Origin: Aquipseudomonas alcaligenes
GTDB lineage: Bacteria > Pseudomonadota > Gammaproteobacteria > Pseudomonadales > Pseudomonadaceae
DNA length: 64,000 bases
Assembly: GCF_900156545.1 (NCBI RefSeq)
Contig: NZ_FTNW01000001.1
Coordinates: 248,001-312,000, forward strand
Direction: 5' to 3'
The notes under the pieces are model-generated. The model was given only the letters and a program-made list of their open reading frames with translations, was not told the DNA's origin and did no database searches. Position numbers and translations under genes: made by a program. Positions 47,847 to 56,585 of the stretch are shown here, piece by piece (within the stretch, counting starts at the first letter, position 1; every line of letters begins with the position of its first letter).

Positions 47847-48689
47847 TCAAGCAGACCGCCGTTTCTCGGCGAAGTTCAGCAGTGCCGCCGGCAGCTCGCT
47901 GGCCAGCTGCAGATGGCTGCTGGCAGGCGCCGGTCCGCGCACATCCGGCGCACCGAACAGGCGCACCGCCAGGTAGTAGGCGAAGGCCAGCGGCCTGATC
48001 ATGCCGGCTTCGCGCAGCATGCGCAGAAACAGCAGATCGGCCTCGTGCTTGGCTACCGGGGCGGCGTTCAGGTACTGGTACAGGGCGTCATGCACCAGGC
48101 TGGCCGGGTGCGCCAGCGGCCAGAACACCTCGACTTCGCGCAGCTCGCCGTCGCGCAGTTGCAGCACCCGATGGCGCTTCTCCCACCAGTCCGGGATGCC
48201 GATGATCGCCAGCCAGTAGAACGGCACCTTGGGCGTGCAGCCGTCCCAGGCATAGGTGCCGGGGCAGCTGAAGTCGTAGCTCACCCTGTGGCCGTCCGCG
48301 CTCAGGCTCGACCGTCCCGGATTGACCACCAGCCAGCCGTCGTGCAGGAGCAGCCATTCGCCATAGAAGTAGCGTCCGGCTAACTCCGGGCAATGGCGCA
48401 CGAAGGGACGGTCGATGTAGTTGAGCCAGGGGCCGCTGTGGTCGCGCTGGCTGAACCCCCACTTGGCCAGGGTCGCATCGCGGATGGCGGCGGCGCGGCG
48501 CTGGCGCTCGCGGCGGCCGACCCAGCGCGGCAGCAGCACGCCCAGGTAGATGGGCAGGCCGGCCCACAGCAAGGCGGGCAGCAGCTGCGGCTGCAGCCAG
48601 GCAGCCAGTGCCAGCAGCACCAGGCCGATGGCGCTGACCAGCAGGTTGCCGTAGTGCAGGAACAGATGACGGTGGAGCGGAGACTGCAT
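47847..48689 (-). CDS. DUF1353 membrane protein
   Basis: 280 aa from MQSPLHRHLFLHYGNLLVSAIGLVLLALAAWLQPQLLPALLWAG; AAGGAAG lies just upstream, and an ATG 21 nt earlier lacks it. Two N-terminal TM helices, then a cytoplasmic region with SYDFSCPGTYAWDGCTPK and ASLVHDALYQYL, the DUF1353 core (WDGxTP...HDALY). Function unknown; the family also occurs in phages. It lies between moxR and the divergent gdhB. The gap 48690-48915 contains a possible -10 (TAGACT near 48852) for gdhB but no ORF. Confidence 0.85.
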   Translation of the reverse strand: MQSPLHRHLFLHYGNLLVSAIGLVLLALAAWLQPQLLPALLWAGLPIYLGVLLPRWVGRRERQRRAAAIRDATLAKWGFSQRDHSGPWLNYIDRPFVRHCPELAGRYFYGEWLLLHDGWLVVNPGRSSLSADGHRVSYDFSCPGTYAWDGCTPKVPFYWLAIIGIPDWWEKRHRVLQLRDGELREVEVFWPLAHPASLVHDALYQYLNAAPVAKHEADLLFLRMLREAGMIRPLAFAYYLAVRLFGAPDVRGPAPASSHLQLASELPAALLNFAEKRRSA

Positions 48690-48915
48690 GGCTTCCTTTC
48701 CCGATTGCATAGAGCTGAACCTTATCAGCGCAGGTGCCTGCATGGCGATGAACGAATATGTCGCGCCGCCGCAATCCAGCTGCCATGGGCGGCCGCTAAG
48801 CTTGCGCTGACCTAATGGTCGCTGTGCGTCTGCCGAGTTCCAGCTATCGCCTAGACTGCTTGGAAGCCCGGCGCCTAGCGCCCAAGACGAATAACAACAC
48901 CAGCGGAGCATCACC

Positions 48916-51900
48916 ATGGCGTTCTTCACTGCTGCCAGCAAGGCCGACTTCCAGCATCAACTGCAAGCGGCCCTGGCCCAGCACGTCAGCGACAAGGCGC
49001 TGCCACAAGTAGGCCTGTTCGCCGAGCAGTTCTTCGGCATCGTCTCCCTCGATGAGCTGACCCAGCGCCGCCTTGGCGACCTGGCCGGCAGCACCCTTTC
49101 TTCCTGGCGCCTGCTCGAACGCTTCGATGGCAAGCCGCTGGTTCGCGTGTACAACCCCGACTATGAAAAGCACGGGTGGCAGTCCACCCACACCGTCGTC
49201 GAGGTGCTGCACGCCGACCTGCCGTTCCTGGTCGACTCGGTGCGCATGGAGCTGAACCGTCGCGGCTACAGCATTCACACCCTGCAGAACAGCGTGTTCA
49301 GCGTGAAGCGCAAGAAGGGCGGCGAGCTGCAAGAGCTGCTGAGCAAGGGCAGTACCGGCAAGGAGGTGCAGCACGAAGCGCTGATGTACCTGGAGATCGA
49401 CCGCTGCGCCAATGTCGGCGAGCTGCGAACCCTGGAGAAGGCCCTGCTCGAAGTGCTCGCCGAGGTGCGCCTGGCGGTTGCCGACTTCGCCCCGATGAAG
49501 GCCAAGGCCGAGCAGCTGCTGGCCTGGCTGGGCAAGGCGAAGCTGAAGGTCGACGGCGCCGAGCTGGCCGAGGTGAAGACCTTCCTCGAATACCTGCTGG
49601 ACAACCACTTCACCTTCCTCGGCTACGAGGAGTTCACCCTGGTCGACGAGAAGGACGGTGGCCACCTGGTTTATGACGAGGCCTCGTTGCTCGGCCTGTC
49701 CAAACAGCTGCGCGCCGGCCTGAAGAAGGATGAGCTGCACATCGAGAAAGAGGCCCTGGACTACCTGCGCGAACCTCAGCTGCTGTCCTTCGCCAAGGCC
49801 GCCACGCCAAGCCGCGTGCACCGCCCGGCCTACCCGGACTTCGTGTCGATCCGCGAGCTGGACGCCAAGGGCAAGGTGGTCAAGGAATGCCGCTTCATGG
49901 GCCTGTACACCTCCTCGGTGTACGCCGACAGCGTCAGCCGCATCCCCTATATCCGCCGCAAGGTGGCCGAGATCGTCCAGCGCTCGGGCTTCGATCCCAA
50001 GGCCCACCTTGGCAAGGAACTGGAGCAGGTACTGGAGGTGCTGCCGCGCGATGACCTGTTCCAGACCCCGGTGGACGAGCTGTTCAACACCGCCATCGCC
50101 ATCGTGCAGATCCAGGAACGCAACAAGTTGCGCCTGTTCCTGCGCCGCGACCCCTACGGCCGTTTCGCCTACTGCCTGGCCTACGTGCCGCGCGACGTGT
50201 ACTCCACCGAGACGCGGGTGAAGATCCAGCAGATCCTCATGGAGCGCCTGCAGGCCAGCGACTGCGAGTTCTGGACCTACTTCTCCGAGTCGGTGCTGGC
50301 GCGCGTGCAGTTCATCCTCAAGGTCGACCCGAAGAACCGCGTGCAGATCGACCCGGCGCGCCTGGAGAAGGAGGTCATCCAGGCCTGCCGTTCGTGGAAA
50401 GACGACTACGCCAGCCTGATCGTCGAAAGCTTTGGCGAGGCCCAGGGTACCCAGGTGCTGGCCGATTTCCCGAAAGGCTTCCCGGCCGGCTACACCGAAC
50501 GCTTCGCCCCGCACTCGGCGGTGGTCGACATGCAGCACCTGCTCAGCCTGTCCGACGAGCGCCAGCTGGTGATGAGCTTCTACCAGCCATTGGCCCAGGG
50601 CGAACAGGAGCTGCACTGCAAGCTGTACCACGCCGACACGCCGCTGCCGCTGTCCGACGTTCTGCCGATCCTGGAGAACCTCGGCCTGCGCGTGCTTGGT
50701 GAGTTCCCCTACAAGCTGCGCCGCGCCGATGGCCGCGAGTTCTGGATTCACGACTTCGCCTTCACCACCGCCGAAGGCGTCGATGTCGATATCCAGCAGC
50801 TCAACGAGACCCTGCAGGATGCCTTCGTCCGTATCGTCGAGGGCGCGGCCGAGAACGACGGTTTCAACCGCCTGGTGCTGACCGCCTCGATGCCCTGGCG
50901 CGACGTGGCGCTGCTGCGCGCCTATGCCCGCTACCTCAAGCAGATCCGCCTGGGCTTCGACCTCAGCTATATCGCGGCGACCCTGGTGAATCATGCCGAT
51001 ATCGCCAAGGAGCTGGTGCGCCTGTTCCGCACCCGTTTCTACCTGGCGCGCAAGCTGTCCGCCGAGGACCTGGAGGACAAGCAGCAGAAGCTCGAGCAGG
51101 CCATCCTCGCTGCGCTGGACAACGTTGCGGTGCTCAACGAGGACCGCATCCTGCGGCGCTACCTGGACCTGATCAAGGCCACCCTGCGCACCAACTTCTT
51201 CCAGAACGGCGCTGACGGCCAGCCCAAGCACTACTTCAGCTTCAAGCTCAGCCCGCGGCTGATCCCGGACATTCCGCGACCGGTGCCAAAGTTCGAGATC
51301 TTCGTCTACTGCCCGCGCGTCGAGGGTGTGCACCTGCGCTTCGGCGACGTGGCCCGTGGCGGCCTGCGCTGGTCCGACCGCGAGGAGGACTTCCGTACCG
51401 AGGTGCTGGGCCTGGTCAAGGCGCAGCAGGTGAAGAACGCGGTGATCGTGCCGATGGGCGCCAAGGGCGGCTTCATCCCGCGCCGCCTGCCGCTGGGCGG
51501 CAACCGCGACGAGGTGCTGGCCGAGGGCATCGCCTGCTACCGCATCTTCATCAGCGGCCTGCTCGACATCACCGACAACCTCAAGGAAGGCAAGGTTGTG
51601 CCGCCGGAAGGCGTGGTGCGCCACGACCCGGATGATCCCTACCTGGTGGTGGCGGCGGACAAGGGCACCGCGACCTTCTCCGACATCGCCAACGGCATCG
51701 CCCTGGACTACGGCTTCTGGCTCGGCGACGCCTTCGCCTCCGGCGGCTCGGCCGGCTACGACCACAAGGGCATGGGCATCACCGCCAAGGGCGGCTGGGT
51801 CAGCGTGCAGCGCCACTTCCGCGAGCGTGGCATCGATGTGCAGAAGGACGAGATCACCGTGATCGGCATCGGTGACATGGCCGGCGATGTGTTCGGTAAC

Positions 51901-53775
51901 GGCCTGCTGCTGTCGGACAAACTGCAGATGGTCGCTGCGTTCAACCATATGCATATCTTCATCGACCCCAACCCGGATGCGGCCGCCAGCTTCGTCGAGC
52001 GCCAGCGCATGTTCGCCCTGCCGCGCTCGTCCTGGGCCGACTACGACAGCAAGCTGATCTCCGAAGGCGGCGGCATCTTCCTGCGCAGTGCCAAGAGCAT
52101 CACCATCACCCCGCAGATGAAGCAGCGCTTCGACATCCAGGCCGACAAGCTGGCGCCCACCGAGCTGATCAACGCGCTGCTCAAGGCTCCGGTCGACCTG
52201 CTGTGGAACGGTGGCATCGGTACTTACGTCAAGTCGAGCAGGGAAACCCACGCCGACGTCGGCGACAAGGCCAACGACGGTCTGCGCGTCAACGGCTGCG
52301 AACTGCGCGCCAAGGTGGTGGGCGAGGGCGGTAACCTCGGCATGACCCAGCTCGGCCGCGTCGAGTTTGGCCTCAACGGTGGCGCCAGCAACACCGACTT
52401 CATCGACAACGCCGGTGGTGTGGATTGCTCCGACCACGAGGTGAACATCAAGATTCTCCTCGGCGAAATCGTTGCGGCCGGCGATATGACCGGCAAGCAG
52501 CGCAACAAGCTGCTGGCCGAGATGACCGATGCGGTTGGTGCGCTGGTGCTGGGCAACAACTACAAGCAGACCCAGGCCCTGTCCCTGGCCGAGCGCCGTG
52601 CCCGCGAGCGCCTGCCGGAATACAAGCGCCTGATGTCCGCACTGGAAGCGGCCGGCAAGCTGGATCGCGCCCTGGAGTTCCTGCCCACGGATGACGAGCT
52701 GAACGAGCGCGCCGCCAACGGTCAGGGGCTGACTCGGCCCGAACTGTCGGTGCTGATCTCCTACAGCAAGATCGACCTCAAGGAAGCGCTGCTGAAATCC
52801 CTGGTGCCGGACGACGACTACCTGGCCCGCGAGATGGAGACCGCCTTCCCGGCGCAGCTGACCAAGAAGTTCGGCGAGGCCATGCGCCGTCATCGCCTCA
52901 AGCGCGAGATCGTCAGCACGCAGATTGCCAACGACCTGGTCAACCACATGGGCATCACCTTCGTGCAGCGCATGAAGGAGTCCACCGGTATGAGCGCGGC
53001 CAACGTTGCCGGCGCCTACGTCATCGTGCGCGACGTGTTCCGCCTGCCGCACTGGTGGCAGCAGATCGAGGCGCTGGACTACAAGGTACCGGCCGAACTG
53101 CAGCTGCAGCTGATGGATGAGCTGATGCGCCTGGGCCGTCGCGCCACCCGCTGGTTCCTGCGCAGCCGCCGTGAGGACCTGGACGCCGCCCGCGACGTCG
53201 GTCACTTCGCCCCGCGTGTGGCCGAGCTGGCCGGGCGCCTGGACGAGCTGCTCGAAGGCCCGGCCCGCGAACAGTGGCTGGCGCGCTACCAGAGCTTCGT
53301 CGAGGCCGGCGCACCGGAGGAGCTGGCGCGCGTGGTGGCGGGCACCAGCCACCTGTACACCTTGCTGCCGATCATCGAGGCCGCCGACGTCACCGGCCAG
53401 CCGGCGGCGGACGTGGCCACTGCCTACTTCGCCGTGGGCGGCGCGCTGGAGCTGTCCTGGTACCTGCAGCAGCTCACCTCGTTGCCGGTGGAGAACAACT
53501 GGCAGGCCCTGGCCCGCGAGGCGTTCCGCGATGACCTGGACGGGCAGCAGCGTGCCATCACCGTGGCCGTGCTGCAGATGGCCGAGGGTCCCAAGGACAT
53601 CGAGGAACGCGTGGCCTACTGGCTCGACCAGCACAGGCCGCTGGTGCAGCGCTGGCTGGCCATGCTTGCCGAACTGCGGGCGGCCACCGGCACCGACTAC
53701 GCCATGTACACCGTGGCCAGTCGCGAGCTGATGGACCTGGCGCAGAGCGACAAGCAGGGCGTGTGCATTCCCTGA
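48916..53775 (+). CDS. gdhB: NAD-dependent glutamate dehydrogenase (large, 180-kDa class)
   Basis: 1619 aa, the usual size of the L-GDH180 family. The N-terminal half carries ACT-like regulatory domains (ADLPFLVDSVRMELNRRGYSIHTLQN). The catalytic part begins about residue 790 with VHLRFGDVARGGLRWSDREEDFRTEVLGLVKAQQVKNAVIVPMGAKGGF. It also has VAADKGTATFSDIANGIA, GGSAGYDHKGMGITAKGGW and the NAD region IGIGDMAGDVFGNGLLLS. It deaminates glutamate to 2-oxoglutarate in catabolism; P. aeruginosa GdhB is arginine-inducible (family knowledge). No frameshift was seen over its whole length. Confidence 0.97.
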   Translation: MAFFTAASKADFQHQLQAALAQHVSDKALPQVGLFAEQFFGIVSLDELTQRRLGDLAGSTLSSWRLLERFDGKPLVRVYNPDYEKHGWQSTHTVVEVLHADLPFLVDSVRMELNRRGYSIHTLQNSVFSVKRKKGGELQELLSKGSTGKEVQHEALMYLEIDRCANVGELRTLEKALLEVLAEVRLAVADFAPMKAKAEQLLAWLGKAKLKVDGAELAEVKTFLEYLLDNHFTFLGYEEFTLVDEKDGGHLVYDEASLLGLSKQLRAGLKKDELHIEKEALDYLREPQLLSFAKAATPSRVHRPAYPDFVSIRELDAKGKVVKECRFMGLYTSSVYADSVSRIPYIRRKVAEIVQRSGFDPKAHLGKELEQVLEVLPRDDLFQTPVDELFNTAIAIVQIQERNKLRLFLRRDPYGRFAYCLAYVPRDVYSTETRVKIQQILMERLQASDCEFWTYFSESVLARVQFILKVDPKNRVQIDPARLEKEVIQACRSWKDDYASLIVESFGEAQGTQVLADFPKGFPAGYTERFAPHSAVVDMQHLLSLSDERQLVMSFYQPLAQGEQELHCKLYHADTPLPLSDVLPILENLGLRVLGEFPYKLRRADGREFWIHDFAFTTAEGVDVDIQQLNETLQDAFVRIVEGAAENDGFNRLVLTASMPWRDVALLRAYARYLKQIRLGFDLSYIAATLVNHADIAKELVRLFRTRFYLARKLSAEDLEDKQQKLEQAILAALDNVAVLNEDRILRRYLDLIKATLRTNFFQNGADGQPKHYFSFKLSPRLIPDIPRPVPKFEIFVYCPRVEGVHLRFGDVARGGLRWSDREEDFRTEVLGLVKAQQVKNAVIVPMGAKGGFIPRRLPLGGNRDEVLAEGIACYRIFISGLLDITDNLKEGKVVPPEGVVRHDPDDPYLVVAADKGTATFSDIANGIALDYGFWLGDAFASGGSAGYDHKGMGITAKGGWVSVQRHFRERGIDVQKDEITVIGIGDMAGDVFGNGLLLSDKLQMVAAFNHMHIFIDPNPDAAASFVERQRMFALPRSSWADYDSKLISEGGGIFLRSAKSITITPQMKQRFDIQADKLAPTELINALLKAPVDLLWNGGIGTYVKSSRETHADVGDKANDGLRVNGCELRAKVVGEGGNLGMTQLGRVEFGLNGGASNTDFIDNAGGVDCSDHEVNIKILLGEIVAAGDMTGKQRNKLLAEMTDAVGALVLGNNYKQTQALSLAERRARERLPEYKRLMSALEAAGKLDRALEFLPTDDELNERAANGQGLTRPELSVLISYSKIDLKEALLKSLVPDDDYLAREMETAFPAQLTKKFGEAMRRHRLKREIVSTQIANDLVNHMGITFVQRMKESTGMSAANVAGAYVIVRDVFRLPHWWQQIEALDYKVPAELQLQLMDELMRLGRRATRWFLRSRREDLDAARDVGHFAPRVAELAGRLDELLEGPAREQWLARYQSFVEAGAPEELARVVAGTSHLYTLLPIIEAADVTGQPAADVATAYFAVGGALELSWYLQQLTSLPVENNWQALAREAFRDDLDGQQRAITVAVLQMAEGPKDIEERVAYWLDQHRPLVQRWLAMLAELRAATGTDYAMYTVASRELMDLAQSDKQGVCIP

Positions 53776-53783
53776 GCTTTGCC

Positions 53784-53893
53784 ATCCCTCTCCCTCCGGG
53801 AGAGGGGCGGGGCGGCCCGCGTAGGGAGAGGGGCTGACAAGTTCATCAGTCCCTCTCCCGTCCTACTGGCACCCTCTCTCAAGGGAGAGGGGC
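53784..53893. repeat. CCCTCTCCC/GGGAGAGGG dispersed repeat, copy after gdhB
   Basis: Begins with CCCTCTCCCTCCGGGAGAGG and includes GGGGCGGCCCGCGTAGGG, identical in that part to the copy near 360. A third palindrome CCCTCTCTC-AA-GGGAGAGGG follows. It lies in the gap between gdhB and the sigma-54 promoter of the amidotransferase gene. Confidence 0.75.
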
Positions 53894-53965
53894 TGGCCTG
53901 TCTGCTCCGCCTCGGTTAGCCTGCTCGAAAAAATAAGTTCGTAAGACGGGGGAGGGTGCGTGTTT

Positions 53966-53981
53966 CGGCACGGGCCTTGCC
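53966..53981 (+). promoter_or_regulatory. Sigma-54 (RpoN) -24/-12 promoter for the glutamine amidotransferase gene
   Basis: CGGCACG-N4-TTGCC, close to the consensus TGGCACG-N4-TTGCW. GG (53967-53968) and GC (53979-53980) are separated by the required 10 bp. The predicted start is near 53992, 17 nt before the ATG, with a GGAGAG Shine-Dalgarno between. No convincing NtrC site was found upstream. Confidence 0.68.
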
Positions 53982-54008
53982 TTTGCAAGCGGACAACGGA
54001 GAGTAGTC

Positions 54009-54734
54009 ATGACCGACATCCTGATTCTGACCCACGTCGATTATTGTGCTCCGGGCCACCTTGCTACCGTTCTGGAACAGCATGGCCTCGACTTCACGGT
54101 GCTGCGTACCGACCTCAACCAGCTGGACGGCTATGACCTGGATCGCCCCCGCGCGGTCGCGGTGATGGGCGGCCCGATGAGCGTCAACGACGACCTGCCC
54201 TGGATCAGGGCGGAAATTGAAGCACTGCGCCATTTCATCCGCCGTGACATTCCCCTTATCGGCCATTGCCTGGGCGGGCAGCTGATCGCCAAGGCCCTGG
54301 GCGCGGCGGTGCACCGCATGCCCTACACCGAGGTGGGCTGGCAGCCGCTGGTGCGGCGCGATGCCGGCAGCCCCTGGCTGGCACATTTGCCGCGCGAGTT
54401 CCCGGTGTACCAGTGGCACAGCGACACCTTCGATTTGCCGCCCGGCGCCGACTGGCTGCTGTCCAGCCCCTGGTGCCCGAACCAGGCGTTCGCCTGGGGC
54501 GACAAGGTGCTGGCCCTGCAAGGCCACCCGGAAGTCACCGAGGAGCTGGTGCGCTGGTGGCTGCAGGACTGGTCGCACCTGCTCGATGAAACCCAGGCCA
54601 GCCAGCAGGGCCTGCGCCAGATGCTGACCGACCTGCCGGCGCGCATCGCCTCGCTGAACCAGGTGGCCGAGGGTTTCTATCGTCACTGGCTGGGCCTGGC
54701 CTTCGGCGAGCCGGCGGTGGCCCGCGCCGTCTGA
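54009..54734 (+). CDS. Class I glutamine amidotransferase
   Basis: 241 aa. The GATase1 triad is visible: C87 in IGHCLGGQ, H173 and E175 in QGHPEV. The strand order and AVAVMGGPMSVNDDLPW are typical of free-standing GATase proteins related to GMP synthase-type or gamma-glutamyl hydrolases (YfeJ/GuaA-like group). It hydrolyses a glutamine or gamma-glutamyl amide in the cytoplasm; the acceptor is unknown. Its sigma-54 promoter, gdhB on one side and the ATP-grasp/alpha-E operon on the other suggest nitrogen metabolism. Confidence 0.88.
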   Translation: MTDILILTHVDYCAPGHLATVLEQHGLDFTVLRTDLNQLDGYDLDRPRAVAVMGGPMSVNDDLPWIRAEIEALRHFIRRDIPLIGHCLGGQLIAKALGAAVHRMPYTEVGWQPLVRRDAGSPWLAHLPREFPVYQWHSDTFDLPPGADWLLSSPWCPNQAFAWGDKVLALQGHPEVTEELVRWWLQDWSHLLDETQASQQGLRQMLTDLPARIASLNQVAEGFYRHWLGLAFGEPAVARAV

Positions 54735-54769
54735 TCGGCCCTGGCGTGCCGCACAGAGGGCACAACCCC

Positions 54770-54828
54770 GTAGCCCGGATGCAATCCGGGAGCGGAGTTG
54801 CTTGCTTCGCGGATTACATCCGGGCTAC
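54770..54828. repeat. 59-bp REP-like palindrome
   Basis: Ends are perfect 12-bp inverted repeats (GTAGCCCGGATG / CATCCGGGCTAC), and 18 of the outer 21 positions pair. This is the commonly seen GTAGCCCGGAT type of intergenic repeat. Confidence 0.8.
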
Positions 54829-54845
54829 CGCTTTCAAGCGGCCAT

Positions 54846-54873
54846 AAAAAAGGCCGCTCGAACATGAGCGGCC
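54846..54873 (-). terminator. Minus-strand terminator without an assigned gene
   Basis: GGCCGCTC-ATGTTC-GAGCGGCC followed by six T on the minus strand. It implies a minus-strand transcript from within 54874-55170. A 63-codon frame from 55005 (MRHIGSFDFTPRGAAGRL...) runs through the hairpin, which argues against that full-length ORF being real; a small RNA or a shorter peptide is possible. Confidence 0.7.
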
Positions 54874-55031
54874 AGCAGGAGCGATCGGCAGGTAGGGGAG
54901 CGCCGATCTGGCGAAGTGGCGGGCCTGATGCAGCCGCCGTTCGATGCTGTGCAGTCTGCCCGCCGCGCCGCGCGGGGTGAAATCGAAGCTGCCTATGTGC
55001 CTCATAGAGTGACTGCCACGCGCTGGGGCGT

Positions 55032-55071
55032 GACCCATTGTGGTGCCTCGAAAAGCGCCCCGAACTGGTGC
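55032..55071 (+). promoter_or_regulatory. Tandem NtrC-like enhancer sites
   Basis: Two sites resemble GCACY-N5-RGTGC: GACCC-ATTGT-GGTGC (55032-55046) and GCCCC-GAACT-GGTGC (55057-55071). The right half-sites are exact and the left ones have two and one mismatches. They are 25 bp apart, on the order of 80-115 bp upstream of the predicted sigma-54 start, a normal enhancer position. Confidence 0.55.
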
Positions 55072-55123
55072 GTGATGTTCGGTGTGAATTATTAAGCTAT
55101 TGAAATAAAAGGATTTTATTTCG

Positions 55124-55139
55124 TGGCACGGCCCTTGCG
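55124..55139 (+). promoter_or_regulatory. Sigma-54 (RpoN) promoter for the ATP-grasp/alpha-E/transglutaminase operon
   Basis: TGGCACG-N4-TTGCG, one base from the full consensus. GG at 55125-55126 and GC at 55137-55138 have the exact 10-bp spacing. Predicted start near 55150, then AAGGAG and the ATG at 55174. An AT-rich stretch lies directly upstream. Confidence 0.85.
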
Positions 55140-55173
55140 ATGACTCCGTTGTCCGGGTGACAAGGAGTACGGC

Positions 55174-56583
55174 ATGGCCCGCACTTTTTACGATGAGATG
55201 TACGACGCGAGCGGCGCAGTCCGCCCGCACTACCGGGAATTTGCCCGCTGGCTGGCTGATACGCCCGCCGAAGTGCAAGCCCAGCGCCGCCGCGAAGCTG
55301 ATCTGCTGTTCCACCGCGCCGGCATCACTTTCACCCTCTATGGCGACGAGCAGGGTACCGAGCGCCTGATTCCTTTCGACACCATTCCGCGCAGCATTCC
55401 CGCCAGCGAGTGGCGCATCGTCGAGGCCGGCTGCATCCAGCGGGTCAAGGCGCTGAACCTGTTCCTCGCCGATATCTACCACGAGCAGCGCATCCTCAAG
55501 GCCGGCATCATCCCGGCCGAGCAGGTGCTGGCCAACGAGGGCTACCAGCTGGCCATGCAGGGCCTCGACCTGCACCGCGACATCTACGCCCACATCGCCG
55601 GGGTCGACCTGGTGCGCGACGGCGACGGCAGCTTCTACGTGCTGGAAGACAACCTGCGTACGCCCAGCGGCGTCAGCTACATGCTGGAAGACCGCAAGAT
55701 GATGATGCGCCTGTTCCCCGAGCTGTTCTCCCTGCAGCGCGTGGCGCCCATCGACCACTACCCGAGCCTGCTGCTGGATACCCTGAAAAGCTCAAGTCCG
55801 ATGGATAATCCGGCCGTGGTGGTGCTTACCCCGGGGCGCTTCAACAGCGCCTACTTCGAGCACGCCTTCCTCGCCCGCGAGATGGGCGTGGAGCTGGTCG
55901 AGGGCGCCGATCTGTTCGTGCGTGACGACAAGGTATTCATGCGCACCACCGCCGGCCCGCAGCCGGTGGATGTGATCTACCGCCGCCTGGACGACGCCTT
56001 CCTCGACCCGCTGGCGTTCAACCCGGACTCCATGCTCGGCGTGCCCGGCCTGCTGGCCGCCTATCGCAGCGGCAACGTGGTGCTGGCCAACGCGGTCGGC
56101 ACCGGGGTGGCGGACGACAAGTCGATCTACCCCTACGTCGGCGACATGATCCGCTTCTACCTGGACGAGGAGCCGATCCTCAAGAACGTGCCCACCTGGC
56201 AGTGCCGCAAGCCCGAGGAACTGTCCCATGTGCTGGCCAACCTGCCCGAGCTGGTGGTCAAGGAAACCCAGGGTTCCGGCGGCTACGGCATGCTGGTCGG
56301 CCCGGCCGCGACCAAGGCCGAGATCGAGGCCTTCCGTGAACGCCTCAAGGCCCGCCCCGAGGCCTATATCGCCCAGCCCACCCTGAGCCTGTCGACCTGC
56401 CCGACCTTCGTCGAGAGCGGCATTGCCCCGCGCCACATCGACCTGCGCCCGTTTGTCCTGTCCGGTCGCGAAACCCGCCTGGTGCCCGGCGGCCTGACCC
56501 GCGTCGCGCTGCGCGAGGGCTCGCTGGTGGTCAACTCGTCGCAGGGCGGCGGCACCAAGGACACCTGGGTGGTGGAGGACTGA
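55174..56583 (+). CDS. Circularly permuted ATP-grasp type 2 protein
   Basis: 469 aa. FYVLEDNLRTPSGVSYMLEDRKMM is the signature of this family, with ATP-site elements LVVKETQGSGGYGMLVGP and FVLSGRETRLVPGGLTRVALREGSLVVNSSQGGGTKDTWV at the C-terminus. ATP-grasp enzymes join a carboxylate to an amine or thiol through an acyl-phosphate, so an amide-forming role is expected. It is always found next to alpha-E and transglutaminase genes; the product is not known. It has its own sigma-54 promoter; alpha-E follows after 2 nt. Confidence 0.93.
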   Translation: MARTFYDEMYDASGAVRPHYREFARWLADTPAEVQAQRRREADLLFHRAGITFTLYGDEQGTERLIPFDTIPRSIPASEWRIVEAGCIQRVKALNLFLADIYHEQRILKAGIIPAEQVLANEGYQLAMQGLDLHRDIYAHIAGVDLVRDGDGSFYVLEDNLRTPSGVSYMLEDRKMMMRLFPELFSLQRVAPIDHYPSLLLDTLKSSSPMDNPAVVVLTPGRFNSAYFEHAFLAREMGVELVEGADLFVRDDKVFMRTTAGPQPVDVIYRRLDDAFLDPLAFNPDSMLGVPGLLAAYRSGNVVLANAVGTGVADDKSIYPYVGDMIRFYLDEEPILKNVPTWQCRKPEELSHVLANLPELVVKETQGSGGYGMLVGPAATKAEIEAFRERLKARPEAYIAQPTLSLSTCPTFVESGIAPRHIDLRPFVLSGRETRLVPGGLTRVALREGSLVVNSSQGGGTKDTWVVED

Positions 56584-56585
56584 TC

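Noticed and set aside
48844..53634. A minus-strand frame of about 1600 codons opposite gdhB
   Set aside because: Produced by the strong GC3 bias of gdhB; rich in H/Q/V with no motifs, while gdhB has clear family motifs throughout.
54814..55758. Minus-strand frame of about 310 codons across the ATP-grasp start
   Set aside because: Antisense to the ATP-grasp gene and reads through a terminator hairpin; only the short part below 55005 was kept as an open question.
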